DNA from: Actinomycetota bacterium | Lineage (GTDB): Bacteria; Actinomycetota; Actinomycetes; Nanopelagicales; Nanopelagicaceae | Assembly (NCBI GenBank): GCA_016870715.1 | Contig: VGAL01000012.1 | Location: 1 to 32,897, forward strand | Length of the DNA: 32,897 bases | Reading direction: 5' to 3' | Part shown: positions 1 through 7,138 of the stretch, piece by piece | How positions within the stretch are numbered: position 1 is the first letter of the stretch | Layout of the letters: each line of letters starts with the position of its first letter | The notes under the pieces: generated by a model | Seen by the model: the letters and a program-made list of their open reading frames with translations, nothing else | Told to the model about the DNA's origin: nothing | Database searches by the model: none | Program-made: the position numbers and the translations under genes

Positions 1-1086
1 GATGATTCGTCTCTTGACTTCATCACCAAATCCAGCATCTCGAGTAAGGCTCATTACCTCTTCTGCGCTCTTGGTGCCATCGTCTCCAATTCGAAGGCCA
101 TAACGCATCGCATCAAATCGAGCCAAGTTTGATGATGCTTCGCTTGGAGCGATTAGATAATAGGCACCTAGAGCGAATGTGAAGTTAGGGCAAGAGACTT
201 CAATAATCTCTGCACCTTGAGATTCCAAGATTGCTAACGACTCTGCGAATCTCTCGGCAACACCTTTTTCGTATCCCTCTCCACTAAGCTCTTTGACGAC
301 TCCAATTTTCATTCCCTTTACATCAGCGCGTTGCGCCGCTGCAACGACATCGGGTACTGGCGCGTTAATGCTTGTTGCATCTTTGGGATCGTGGCCTGCA
401 ATCACCTGGTGTAAAAGTGCAGTATCAAGGACTGTTCTGGCGCATGGTCCGGCCTGGTCCAAACTGGATGAGAAGGCCACTAAGCCATAACGAGAGACGC
501 CACCATATGTGGGTTTCACGCCCACCGTTCCAGTGACTGCTGCTGGTTGGCGAATAGAGCCGCCGGTATCCGTTCCGATTGCAAGTGGCGCTTGGAATGC
601 AGCAAGCGCTGCTGCAGATCCCCCGCCAGATCCCCCGGGTATCCGATCGGTATCCCACGGGTTGCGAGTTGGACCATAGGCAGAGTTCTCCGTTGAAGAG
701 CCCATCGCAAATTCGTCCATATTCGTTTTTCCGAGAATGACCACGCCTGCATCTTTCAACTTGGTGACAACTGTTGCGTCATAAGGTGGTCGCCACCCCT
801 CGAGAATCTTCGAGCCACAGGTAGTAGGAATTCCTTTTTGTGCAAGGACATCTTTGAGCGCAAGTGGCACACCGTGTAGCGGAGATTTCGTAGAGTTTTG
901 ATTCTTATCAGCCATCTCCGCTTGCGTAAGAGCCCCTTCAGAATCAACGTGCAAGAACGCGTGAATCAACGAATCAGTCTGAGAAATTTGATCAAGATGT
1001 GCTTGGGTCACCTCACGCGAAGATACTTCTTTTCTTGCAATGAGTGCAGCTAACTCTGATGCGCTCTTTTTGATGAGATCGCTCAT
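1..1086 (-). CDS. gatA: Glu-tRNA(Gln)/Asp-tRNA(Asn) amidotransferase subunit A (partial, C-terminus outside window)
   Basis: This is the amidase subunit of the GatCAB complex. It releases ammonia from glutamine for conversion of Glu-tRNA(Gln) (and often Asp-tRNA(Asn)) to the correct aminoacyl-tRNA in the cytoplasm. The first 362 codons are present and the frame is still open at position 1; the family is usually near 490 residues, so about a quarter is missing. The amidase-signature triad is visible: Lys78 in LALKDV, the cis-Ser near 153 in the GGSGGGSA loop, and the nucleophile Ser177 in [11 protein letters not shown]. The ATG overlaps the TGA of gatC by 4 nt (ATGA), so the two are translationally coupled. 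No gatB is in view; it may lie further downstream. Confidence 0.97.
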   Translation of the reverse strand, partial: MSDLIKKSASELAALIARKEVSSREVTQAHLDQISQTDSLIHAFLHVDSEGALTQAEMADKNQNSTKSPLHGVPLALKDVLAQKGIPTTCGSKILEGWRPPYDATVVTKLKDAGVVILGKTNMDEFAMGSSTENSAYGPTRNPWDTDRIPGGSGGGSAAALAAFQAPLAIGTDTGGSIRQPAAVTGTVGVKPTYGGVSRYGLVAFSSSLDQAGPCARTVLDTALLHQVIAGHDPKDATSINAPVPDVVAAAQRADVKGMKIGVVKELSGEGYEKGVAERFAESLAILESQGAEIIEVSCPNFTFALGAYYLIAPSEASSNLARFDAMRYGLRIGDDGTKSAEEVMSLTRDAGFGDEVKRRII

Positions 1087-1382
1087 GCTTCTTCACCCAA
1101 AATCTGCGGAACTCGAAAGCGTGACTCCTCGCTCGCTGGCGCACCACTCAAAGCCTCATCAGGAGTAAGACTTGGCACAATTACATCAGGGCGTGTGACG
1201 TTAGTGATTTCTAATGGATGCGACATCGCTGGGACGTCAGCTCCGGCCGCCTCTTGAACGACTGCAACAGCATCGAGGATGACATCAATCTGCCCCGCTA
1301 AGTCTCCGAGTTCTTCCTCGCGAAGGGTGATTCGAGCGAGCGCAGCGATACGCGCTACCTCATCGCGTGAAATTCTGGCCAT
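1083..1382 (-). CDS. gatC: Glu-tRNA(Gln)/Asp-tRNA(Asn) amidotransferase subunit C
   Basis: This small subunit (99 aa) wraps around GatA and GatB and stabilises the amidotransferase. The sequence has the expected N-terminal helix ([15 protein letters not shown]), a second helix ([15 protein letters not shown]) and an extended tail with [14 protein letters not shown], close to the family pattern and length. The ATG lies 10 nt after the proA stop codon and overlaps gatA by 4 nt. No Shine-Dalgarno is visible. Instead a TAGGCT hexamer that overlaps the proA stop stands 7 nt before the ATG, which suggests an additional leaderless transcript for gatC-gatA besides read-through from proA. Confidence 0.96.
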   Translation of the reverse strand: MARISRDEVARIAALARITLREEELGDLAGQIDVILDAVAVVQEAAGADVPAMSHPLEITNVTRPDVIVPSLTPDEALSGAPASEESRFRVPQILGEEA

Positions 1383-1389
1383 ACCGCAA

Positions 1390-1395
1390 AGCCTA
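1390..1395 (-). promoter_or_regulatory. Candidate -10 box for leaderless gatC transcript
   Basis: The hexamer TAGGCT fits the actinobacterial -10 pattern TANNNT. It is followed by 7 nt (TTGCGGT) and then the gatC ATG, so transcription would begin at or next to the start codon. Its first three bases are the TAG stop of proA. No convincing -35 element was seen. The same hexamer at the same distance precedes proA, the serine hydrolase gene and (at 6 nt) ndk, which is what raises it above chance. Confidence 0.5.
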
Positions 1396-2646
1396 CCTGC
1401 GAATCTGGCCCGTTCCGGTCACGATCCAGGTGGTGGTAGTCATCTCCTCAAGCCCCATCGGGCCGCGCGCGTGCGTCTTTTGATTCGAGATTCCAATTTC
1501 TGCACCAAAACCCATCTCCTCGCCATCAGTAAACCGAGTTGATGCATTGATCATGATGGCAGCCGCGTCCATTTGATTGATGAAATTCTCAATCGTCTCT
1601 GGATTTTCAGAGATGATAGCTTCGGTGTGATTGGTTCCATATTTGCGAATATGTGCTGCGGCCTGATTCACATCATCCACTACTCGAATGTTGATCTCGA
1701 GTACGCCATATTCGGTTGACCAGTTCTCCTCTTGAGCAAGGGTGGCATCAATCCCAAGACTTTGGGCGATTGCCAGAGATTGGGAGTCTGCATGAATCCG
1801 AACTTTCTCTCTATCGAGCGCCTCAAGTGCTGTTGGCAGGAATGTGTCGGACACATCTTTATGAACAAGAAGCGTTTCGGCAGCGTTACATACGCTTGGA
1901 CGTTGACACTTAGCATTAATTAATATCGGTAACGCTTTAGCTAAATCTCCATCCTTATCAACATACACATGGCAGACGCCAGCACCAGTCTCGATTGTCG
2001 GAACTTTCGCCTCATCGACGACAGTGCGGATCAGAGCGGCGCTTCCTCGAGGGATGACAAGATCAACTAAGCCACGAGCATGTAGCAGCTCTGTGACGCT
2101 TGAACGATTTGCTGAGGAGACGAGTTGAATCACATCTGCTGGCAATCCAACGCTTGATACTGCATCACGCATAATAGAAACGAGAATCTCATTTGATTGT
2201 GCTGCACTGGATGATCCACGAAGCAACGCACAGTTGCCAGATTTCAAAAGAATCACAGCAGCGTCAACGGTGACATTGGGTCGCGCTTCATAGACCATTC
2301 CCACCACACCAAAAGGAACAGCCACCTGTTTTAAATGGAGACCGTTCTCTAGTGTTCGCTCTCTTTTGATTACTCCCACCGGATCGGGCAGGGCTTTAAT
2401 CTTCCGCGCACCACCTGCGATACCGGCAATTCGAGCGGGATTAAGCGTTAGGCGATCGATAAGTGATTCCGAAATTCCTTCACCACGCGAACGGAGAACA
2501 TCCTCGTTATTAGCGGCGAGAATCTCATCTTGTCGCTCCAAGAGCGCGGCAGCAATTGCTTCGATTGCGCTATCTTTTTGAGCACGCGACGCATGCGCTA
2601 ACACGAGCCCAGCAGCGCGTGCAGCTTTCGAAAGCGGCTCAATCAT
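1393..2646 (-). CDS. proA: Glutamate-5-semialdehyde dehydrogenase (gamma-glutamyl phosphate reductase)
   Basis: ProA reduces gamma-glutamyl phosphate with NADPH to glutamate semialdehyde, the second step of proline synthesis. The 417-aa product has the aldehyde-dehydrogenase fold; the catalytic cysteine is in RPSVCNA (about residue 253), with the conserved stretches [17 protein letters not shown] and [11 protein letters not shown]. The ATG at 2646 is chosen because a TAGGCT box sits 7 nt upstream and no Shine-Dalgarno is visible. A TTG at 2664 would add six residues but lies upstream of that box. Its partner gene proB is about 1.2 kb upstream, separated by an oppositely oriented hydrolase gene, so proA seems to have its own promoter. 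gatC and gatA follow directly. Confidence 0.97.
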   Translation of the reverse strand: MIEPLSKAARAAGLVLAHASRAQKDSAIEAIAAALLERQDEILAANNEDVLRSRGEGISESLIDRLTLNPARIAGIAGGARKIKALPDPVGVIKRERTLENGLHLKQVAVPFGVVGMVYEARPNVTVDAAVILLKSGNCALLRGSSSAAQSNEILVSIMRDAVSSVGLPADVIQLVSSANRSSVTELLHARGLVDLVIPRGSAALIRTVVDEAKVPTIETGAGVCHVYVDKDGDLAKALPILINAKCQRPSVCNAAETLLVHKDVSDTFLPTALEALDREKVRIHADSQSLAIAQSLGIDATLAQEENWSTEYGVLEINIRVVDDVNQAAAHIRKYGTNHTEAIISENPETIENFINQMDAAAIMINASTRFTDGEEMGFGAEIGISNQKTHARGPMGLEEMTTTTWIVTGTGQIRR

Positions 2647-2653
2647 GGCTGAC

Positions 2654-2682
2654 AGCCTAACCAATCAGCGCTCGGATAGGCT
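2654..2682. promoter_or_regulatory. Head-to-head candidate promoters for proA and the serine hydrolase
   Basis: An inverted pair of hexamers, AGCCTA at 2654-2659 and TAGGCT at 2677-2682, is separated by 17 bp. Read outward on each strand, each is TAGGCT followed by exactly 7 nt and an ATG (proA at 2646 on minus, hydrolase at 2690 on plus). Each hexamer therefore falls where the -35 element of the opposite promoter would be. Neither start codon has a Shine-Dalgarno, so both genes are probably leaderless and cannot easily be transcribed from both boxes at once. The arrangement is seen in the sequence; promoter activity is inferred. Confidence 0.55.
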
Positions 2683-2689
2683 TACTAAT

Positions 2690-3841
2690 ATGTTCCTTCT
2701 CCGCTGGTTGCGCCGTGTGCTCCTCTTTACTCTTGCGCTCTACTTACTTCTCTTTAGCTTCACGAGGCTGATTCACTATCCAGAGCCAATAGCCGCAGCC
2801 CGGTTGGGTTTTGCCCCTGCCCATGCCACACCGAAATTGATGCCAGCCCACTACATTCCACCATCTGATAACCCGCGGGTATGGAACAACGCACAAGAAT
2901 CGCTACCTGAAAAGGTTTCCTTCAAGGGAAATGAGATTGCTTTTCAGGACTTCTTAGATCAGAGCGCAGCTAATGCATTTATCGTTCTGCGTAACGGTGT
3001 CATGAGTTACGAGTGGTACAAAAAAGGATTTGATGAGAAATTCCTCTTTCCTTCCTATTCGGTCTCCAAAACTTTAACCTCCATCATGATTGGGCAACTT
3101 ATTGAGGATGGAAAGATAAAAGAAAGCGACAAGTTCGTTGATTTCTTCCCAGAGTTCAAGAACGAGAGCTCTTTCGACGAGGTAACAATCAACCAGCTTC
3201 TCGATATGCGCTCTGGCGTGGGAGTCTCCGAAAATTACCCATCCGGGCCTAGCGGTTGGGGCGTAGCAATCGCGCAAATGTATGCATCGACTGATTTGCA
3301 CTGGTTTCTTGGAAGCAACCGCAAGATGGCATTTGAACCAGGTTCGGACGCTGAATATCGAAGCGTGGACACGATGTTACTGGGAATGATTATTAAGAAG
3401 GTGACTGGAGAGCGAGTAGCAGATTACTTCGCTCGAGAGATCTGGCAACCCATCGGCGCTCAATATGGCGCTACGTGGAATGTCGATCGGCTCGATGGTC
3501 AGGAGAAGGCCTTCTGTTGTTTCAATGCCGCCGCTCGAGATTATGCATTGGTTGGTCAATTGATTCTTGATAATGGAGTTACATCGGGAACTCAAATCAT
3601 CCCATCGCTCTGGAATAACAGATTAGCCACTCCAGTTGTGACTCTAGATCGGAATTGGGGCTACGGTGCGCAGATTTGGCATCCCTATCCAAATACGCTG
3701 ATGCTGTTGGGCTTACATGGCCAACATGTTCTGGTGGTCCCAGAGAGTAAAACTGTTATCGTTAAATTGAGCGATGATTTAGATAGCGAAAATGAAGGTC
3801 CAGTCACCAAAGTTCTCTATGACCTCGCGTTACGGAGATAG
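2690..3841 (+). CDS. Membrane-anchored serine hydrolase, beta-lactamase class C family
   Basis: This 383-aa protein belongs to the beta-lactamase/esterase/6-aminohexanoate-dimer-hydrolase family. The N-terminus (RWLRRVLLFTLALYLLLFSF) is one hydrophobic segment, either a membrane anchor or an uncleaved signal, so the enzyme domain probably faces outside. The catalytic SxxK motif is SVSK (Ser124, Lys127), preceded by a NylB-like strand FIVLRNGVMSYEWY. A family tyrosine lies in EYRS (about Tyr223), and a C-terminal HGQHVLVVP strand replaces the usual KTG-like element. The start at 2690 is preferred over ATG 2645 because it begins at the anchor and has TAGGCT 7 nt upstream. The gene is convergent with proB (29-bp gap) and divergent from proA. 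The substrate cannot be read from the sequence; esters, amides or peptidoglycan peptides are possible. Confidence 0.85.
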   Translation: MFLLRWLRRVLLFTLALYLLLFSFTRLIHYPEPIAAARLGFAPAHATPKLMPAHYIPPSDNPRVWNNAQESLPEKVSFKGNEIAFQDFLDQSAANAFIVLRNGVMSYEWYKKGFDEKFLFPSYSVSKTLTSIMIGQLIEDGKIKESDKFVDFFPEFKNESSFDEVTINQLLDMRSGVGVSENYPSGPSGWGVAIAQMYASTDLHWFLGSNRKMAFEPGSDAEYRSVDTMLLGMIIKKVTGERVADYFAREIWQPIGAQYGATWNVDRLDGQEKAFCCFNAAARDYALVGQLILDNGVTSGTQIIPSLWNNRLATPVVTLDRNWGYGAQIWHPYPNTLMLLGLHGQHVLVVPESKTVIVKLSDDLDSENEGPVTKVLYDLALRR

Positions 3842-3870
3842 TTGCTTGCTAAAGCAGAGGTAAATCTGAG

Positions 3871-4983
3871 TTAAATTAGAGTTAGATCATCGCGATGGAC
3901 AAGTTCGCGCTCATATTCGGCGCCAAAGGTCGCTGCGAGCTCCTTCGTGCTTTTGCCAAGTAATTGTGGAATCTCATCGCTATCAAATGCCACCAAACCG
4001 CGAGCAATTACTTTTTGCGAATTGTCTAATAAATCCACAACATCTCCAGCAGCAAAATCACCGGTTACCGAAGTAACACCTGCGGGCAACAACGATGTTC
4101 CTCGTTCCAAAATCGCCTTTGCTGCGCCCGGATCGAGGGTGAGTGAACCTTTAGGCATCGATGCATGAGCAATCCAGAGCGCCCGTGAAGGTGCGCGATG
4201 GGAGCCAGCATGGAAAATCGTGCCCACTTCCTCGCCATCTACTGCACCTTGAACATTGGCTAGAGAGGTGAGTACCACTGCAATCCCAGCGCTCGTAGCA
4301 ATTCGAGCAGCCTCAACTTTCGTTGCCATGCCTCCACTGCCAACTCCAGAATTTCCAGCGCCACCAAACTCTGCGCTATTGAGCGCAGCGAAATCGGAGA
4401 CTTCAGGAATTCGCTTAGCATCTGGAGATGATGGCGGCGCGTCGTAGAGCGCATCAATATCAGAGAGCAACACCAGAAGATCTGCCTGCACTAAGTGCGA
4501 GACTAATGCAGCCAAGCGATCGTTATCACCGAAGCGAATCTCCGAAGTTCCAACCGTGTCATTCTCGTTGATTACTGGAACGACTCCGAGCGCAAGTAGG
4601 CGATCGAGCGTACGTTGCGCATTTCGGTAATGGCTACGACGAACGATATCTTCGCTAGTGAGCAAGACCTGAGATGCAGTAATCGAATGGCGCGCAAATG
4701 ATTCGGTGTAGCGGTGCATCAATAACCCTTGACCTACCGATGCTGCTGCTTGTTGAAGCTCAAGTTCTTTAGGGCGAGATTTCAAACCCAACGCTGCTAG
4801 CCCAGCCGCAATCGCTCCTGAGGTGACCACTAATACATCAAGACCACGCGCTTTCGCACTCGCAACTGCATCTACTAATCGATCTACTGCTGCGCTATCA
4901 AGACCAGACCCTGCAGCACCTGTAAGTGATGAAGAACCAACTTTGACGACGATTCGCTTCGCACGGCTCACTTCACTGCGCAT
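3871..4983 (-). CDS. proB: Glutamate 5-kinase
   Basis: ProB phosphorylates glutamate with ATP to gamma-glutamyl phosphate, the first and feedback-inhibited step of proline synthesis. The 370-aa product has an amino-acid-kinase domain ([13 protein letters not shown] near the start, [42 protein letters not shown]) followed by a C-terminal PUA domain (about residues 275-365), the standard architecture. The ATG at 4983 overlaps the end of obgE by 11 nt, with a GGAG/GAGG stretch just before it. An ATG at 5001 would add six residues but reaches further into obgE. Coupling to obgE implies co-transcription with the GTPase gene. It is convergent with the plus-strand hydrolase. Confidence 0.96.
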   Translation of the reverse strand: MRSEVSRAKRIVVKVGSSSLTGAAGSGLDSAAVDRLVDAVASAKARGLDVLVVTSGAIAAGLAALGLKSRPKELELQQAAASVGQGLLMHRYTESFARHSITASQVLLTSEDIVRRSHYRNAQRTLDRLLALGVVPVINENDTVGTSEIRFGDNDRLAALVSHLVQADLLVLLSDIDALYDAPPSSPDAKRIPEVSDFAALNSAEFGGAGNSGVGSGGMATKVEAARIATSAGIAVVLTSLANVQGAVDGEEVGTIFHAGSHRAPSRALWIAHASMPKGSLTLDPGAAKAILERGTSLLPAGVTSVTGDFAAGDVVDLLDNSQKVIARGLVAFDSDEIPQLLGKSTKELAATFGAEYERELVHRDDLTLI

Positions 4984-6391
4984 CGTCCTCACTCCAATCA
5001 TCCTCTGAGGCGCTATTTTTATGTAAGCCTAACTGCACACTCTCTACTCGGACATCGTGTCCGCGACGAGTATGGAAGTGCTCGACGCCGGCTTCGATTG
5101 TGGGCTCCCACTCAAAGCGGGTGGCATCCTCCCCATCGCCAATCATCACTTCACATCCAGGCTCAGCGCCAAGTTTGAAGAGCTCCTTCTCCACACCTAG
5201 TCGCGCTAGGCGATCTGCCAGATATCCAACCGCTTCCTCATTACTGAAATTGGTCTGGCGAACCCAACGCTCTGGCTTCTCGCCAGTAACAACAAAGCGA
5301 CCATTCTTCTCTTTGCGCACGGCAAAACCGAGGTCATCGACAGCCTTTGGACGCAAGACAATTCGAGGCGCTTCGACGCTCTCTTCAGGCTTGCGATTGA
5401 TGAGGGAGGCCATTGCATACAGTAATTCGGTAATCCCTTCTCGGGTAGCCGCAGAGATTGGATAGACCTCGAGACCTCGAGCTCGTAGATTCTCGCTCAC
5501 CATCTCAGCCATGGCGCGTCCATCAGGTAAATCAATCTTGTTCAACGCAACGATTCGCGGACGATCGTCTAGCCCCCCATAGGCTTCAAGTTCCCGTTCG
5601 ATGACTTCAAAATCATGAATGGGATCTCGATCGCTTTCGAGCGTGCCGCAATCAAGAACATGTACTAGCGCTGAGCAGCGCTCAACGTGGCGTAAGAATT
5701 CAAGGCCAAGGCCTTTTCCTTCGCTCGCCCCTGGAATCAATCCGGGAACATCGGCAACAGTAAATCGATGGTCACCAATGTCGACCACGCCAAGATTTGG
5801 GACCAATGTAGTAAATGGATACTCAGCAATCTTGGGTCGCGCTGCTGAGATTGCCGCAATTAACGAAGACTTACCGGCAGATGGGTAACCCACCAAGGCG
5901 ATATCTGCAACGCTCTTGAGTTCAAGGGTTAATTCAATCTTTTCGCCAGGTTCGCCCAATAGGGCAAAACCCGGTGCGCGACGCCTGGACGATGCCAGCG
6001 CTGCATTTCCCAATCCCCCAGCGCCACCGCGAGCAACAACAAAGCGAGTACCTACTCCGAGTAGGTCGGCGATGATATTTCCATGTGAATCACGGAGCAC
6101 AGTTCCTTCAGGAACCGGCAGCGTTAGATCTTCTCCTTGTGGACCATCTTTATGTCCACCTTGACCATGGCGACCTGAGGTTGCCGTGCGATGTGGACTG
6201 TAATGAAAATCAAGGAGTGTGGTGACGCTTGGATCGACAACGAGGATGACATCTCCGCCCCGACCACCATTGCCACCATCTGGCCCACCTAATGGTTTGA
6301 ATTTTTCGCGATGCACCGAGACGCAACCGTTACCGCCACTTCCTGCCTGGGCAAGGAGTCGAGCTTGATCGATGAAGGTAATTGCTGACAT
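4973..6391 (-). CDS. obgE: GTPase Obg (ribosome assembly)
   Basis: Obg is an essential GTPase that binds the 50S subunit late in assembly and links growth to nucleotide levels. The 472-aa product has the glycine-rich Obg fold (residues 1 to about 158, with GGDGG-like turns), then the G domain with G1 GYPSAGKSS, switch [10 protein letters not shown] and G4 NKID. A C-terminal OCT domain (about 345-425) is typical of Gram-positive Obg, followed by an acidic tail ending [12 protein letters not shown] Shine-Dalgarno-like AGGAAGAGGTG precedes the ATG. A terminator hairpin separates it from rpmA upstream, so it either uses read-through or a nearby promoter. Its 3' end overlaps proB. Confidence 0.97.
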   Translation of the reverse strand: MSAITFIDQARLLAQAGSGGNGCVSVHREKFKPLGGPDGGNGGRGGDVILVVDPSVTTLLDFHYSPHRTATSGRHGQGGHKDGPQGEDLTLPVPEGTVLRDSHGNIIADLLGVGTRFVVARGGAGGLGNAALASSRRRAPGFALLGEPGEKIELTLELKSVADIALVGYPSAGKSSLIAAISAARPKIAEYPFTTLVPNLGVVDIGDHRFTVADVPGLIPGASEGKGLGLEFLRHVERCSALVHVLDCGTLESDRDPIHDFEVIERELEAYGGLDDRPRIVALNKIDLPDGRAMAEMVSENLRARGLEVYPISAATREGITELLYAMASLINRKPEESVEAPRIVLRPKAVDDLGFAVRKEKNGRFVVTGEKPERWVRQTNFSNEEAVGYLADRLARLGVEKELFKLGAEPGCEVMIGDGEDATRFEWEPTIEAGVEHFHTRRGHDVRVESVQLGLHKNSASEDDWSEDDAQ

Positions 6392-6414
6392 CTGATGTAT
6401 TCACCTCTTCCTAA

Positions 6415-6445
6415 ATAAAAAAGCGGGCCCGAATGCGGACCCGCT
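6415..6445 (-). terminator. Rho-independent terminator after rpmA
   Basis: On the minus strand the arms AGCGGGTCCG and CGGGCCCGCT pair over 10 bp with one G-U, around a CATT loop. TTTTTT follows immediately. It lies 18 nt after the rpmA stop and 24 nt before the obgE ATG. It should end most rplU-rpmA transcripts, leaving obgE-proB expressed at a lower level from read-through or from its own start. Confidence 0.88.
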
Positions 6446-6462
6446 AAAAATAAGTCCGTTGA

Positions 6463-6714
6463 TTATTGAGGGAGAACATTCACGACGCGACGACCACGTG
6501 CAGTCCCGAAGGAGACAGATCCAGCGGCGAGCGCAAATAACGTGTCATCTTTGCCGCGACCAACATTTGCTCCTGGGTGAAAGTGAGTTCCGCGTTGACG
6601 TACGAGAATCTCGCCGGTGCGAACTACCTGTCCAGCAAAGCGCTTCACGCCAAGGAATTGTGGATTAGAGTCGCGACCGTTACGGGTCGAGGAGACACCT
6701 TTTTTACTTGCCAT
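6463..6714 (-). CDS. rpmA: 50S ribosomal protein L27
   Basis: L27 sits near the peptidyl-transferase centre and its N-terminal tail contacts tRNA. The 83-aa product shows the family pattern [41 protein letters not shown] and [12 protein letters not shown]. The ATG is preceded by a strong AAGGAG. It is co-transcribed with rplU, 34 nt upstream, and followed by a strong terminator. It begins directly with MASKKG and lacks the N-terminal extension that Firmicutes L27 proteins have cleaved off. Confidence 0.98.
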   Translation of the reverse strand: MASKKGVSSTRNGRDSNPQFLGVKRFAGQVVRTGEILVRQRGTHFHPGANVGRGKDDTLFALAAGSVSFGTARGRRVVNVLPQ

Positions 6715-6748
6715 CTCTGTACTCTCCTTATTCCTGTTATTCCTGTTA

Positions 6749-7051
6749 TTACCTGCTGTTGATTGCAGTGACTTTGATTCGAGTCTTCTTCGCGCGAAAA
6801 CCTTGACGGCGACGATAGCCAGTCTTGCTCTTGTAGCGAAGGATGTCGATCTTTGGACCCTTCACTTCATCGAGCACCTCAACGCTCACGGTCGAGCCTG
6901 CGCCAGGTGTGGAGATTTTGCCGCCATCGACGACTAGGAGCAGTGGCAAAGAGAGGGTTGCTCCGACAGAGGCCTCTACTCGATCAATATCGAGGACCTC
7001 ACCGACTGAGACCCGCTCCTGGCGTGCGCCAGCCTTAACGATTGCGTACAC
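6749..7051 (-). CDS. rplU: 50S ribosomal protein L21
   Basis: L21 binds 23S rRNA in the large subunit. The GTG at 7051 gives a 100-aa protein beginning [18 protein letters not shown], which matches the family N-terminus and length. GAGGAG lies 4 nt before this GTG. The longer reading from TTG 7063 would place the Shine-Dalgarno inside the coding region, so it is rejected. The C-terminal half holds the conserved [15 protein letters not shown]-like region ([19 protein letters not shown]). It has its own promoter behind rne and a palindromic leader (see the entries at 7070 and 7109), and rpmA follows. Confidence 0.97.
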   Translation of the reverse strand: MYAIVKAGARQERVSVGEVLDIDRVEASVGATLSLPLLLVVDGGKISTPGAGSTVSVEVLDEVKGPKIDILRYKSKTGYRRRQGFRAKKTRIKVTAINSR

Positions 7052-7069
7052 GATTCTCCTCAATTTTTC

Positions 7070-7085
7070 GCGGGATTTATCCCGC
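7070..7085 (-). promoter_or_regulatory. Palindromic hairpin in the rplU leader
   Basis: GCGGGATTTATCCCGC is a perfect inverted repeat with 7-bp arms, located between the predicted transcription start and the rplU ribosome binding site (about 8 nt upstream of GAGGAG). No T-run follows, so it is not a terminator. Ribosomal protein operons are often controlled by leader structures bound by one of their products, so an L21-binding leader or an mRNA stability hairpin is a reasonable guess. The structure is seen; the role is inferred. Confidence 0.5.
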
Positions 7086-7108
7086 TTGTCACACTCTTAA
7101 GTCTGCTA

Positions 7109-7138
7109 AGGGTACGGATTGGCGCCCCCGCAGGTCAA
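7109..7138 (-). promoter_or_regulatory. Promoter for rplU-rpmA
   Basis: TTGACC at 7138-7133 and TACCCT at 7114-7109 (minus strand) are separated by 18 bp, close to the SigA-type consensus. The -35 box overlaps the rne stop codon. Transcription would begin near 7102, giving a leader of about 50 nt that contains the palindrome at 7070-7085. Confidence 0.65.

Noticed and set aside
3842-3870. Small hairpin TGCTT-GCTA-AAGCA between the convergent hydrolase and proB genes
   Set aside because: The stem has only 5 bp, mostly A/T-flanked, and there is no T-run on either strand, so a terminator call is not supported.
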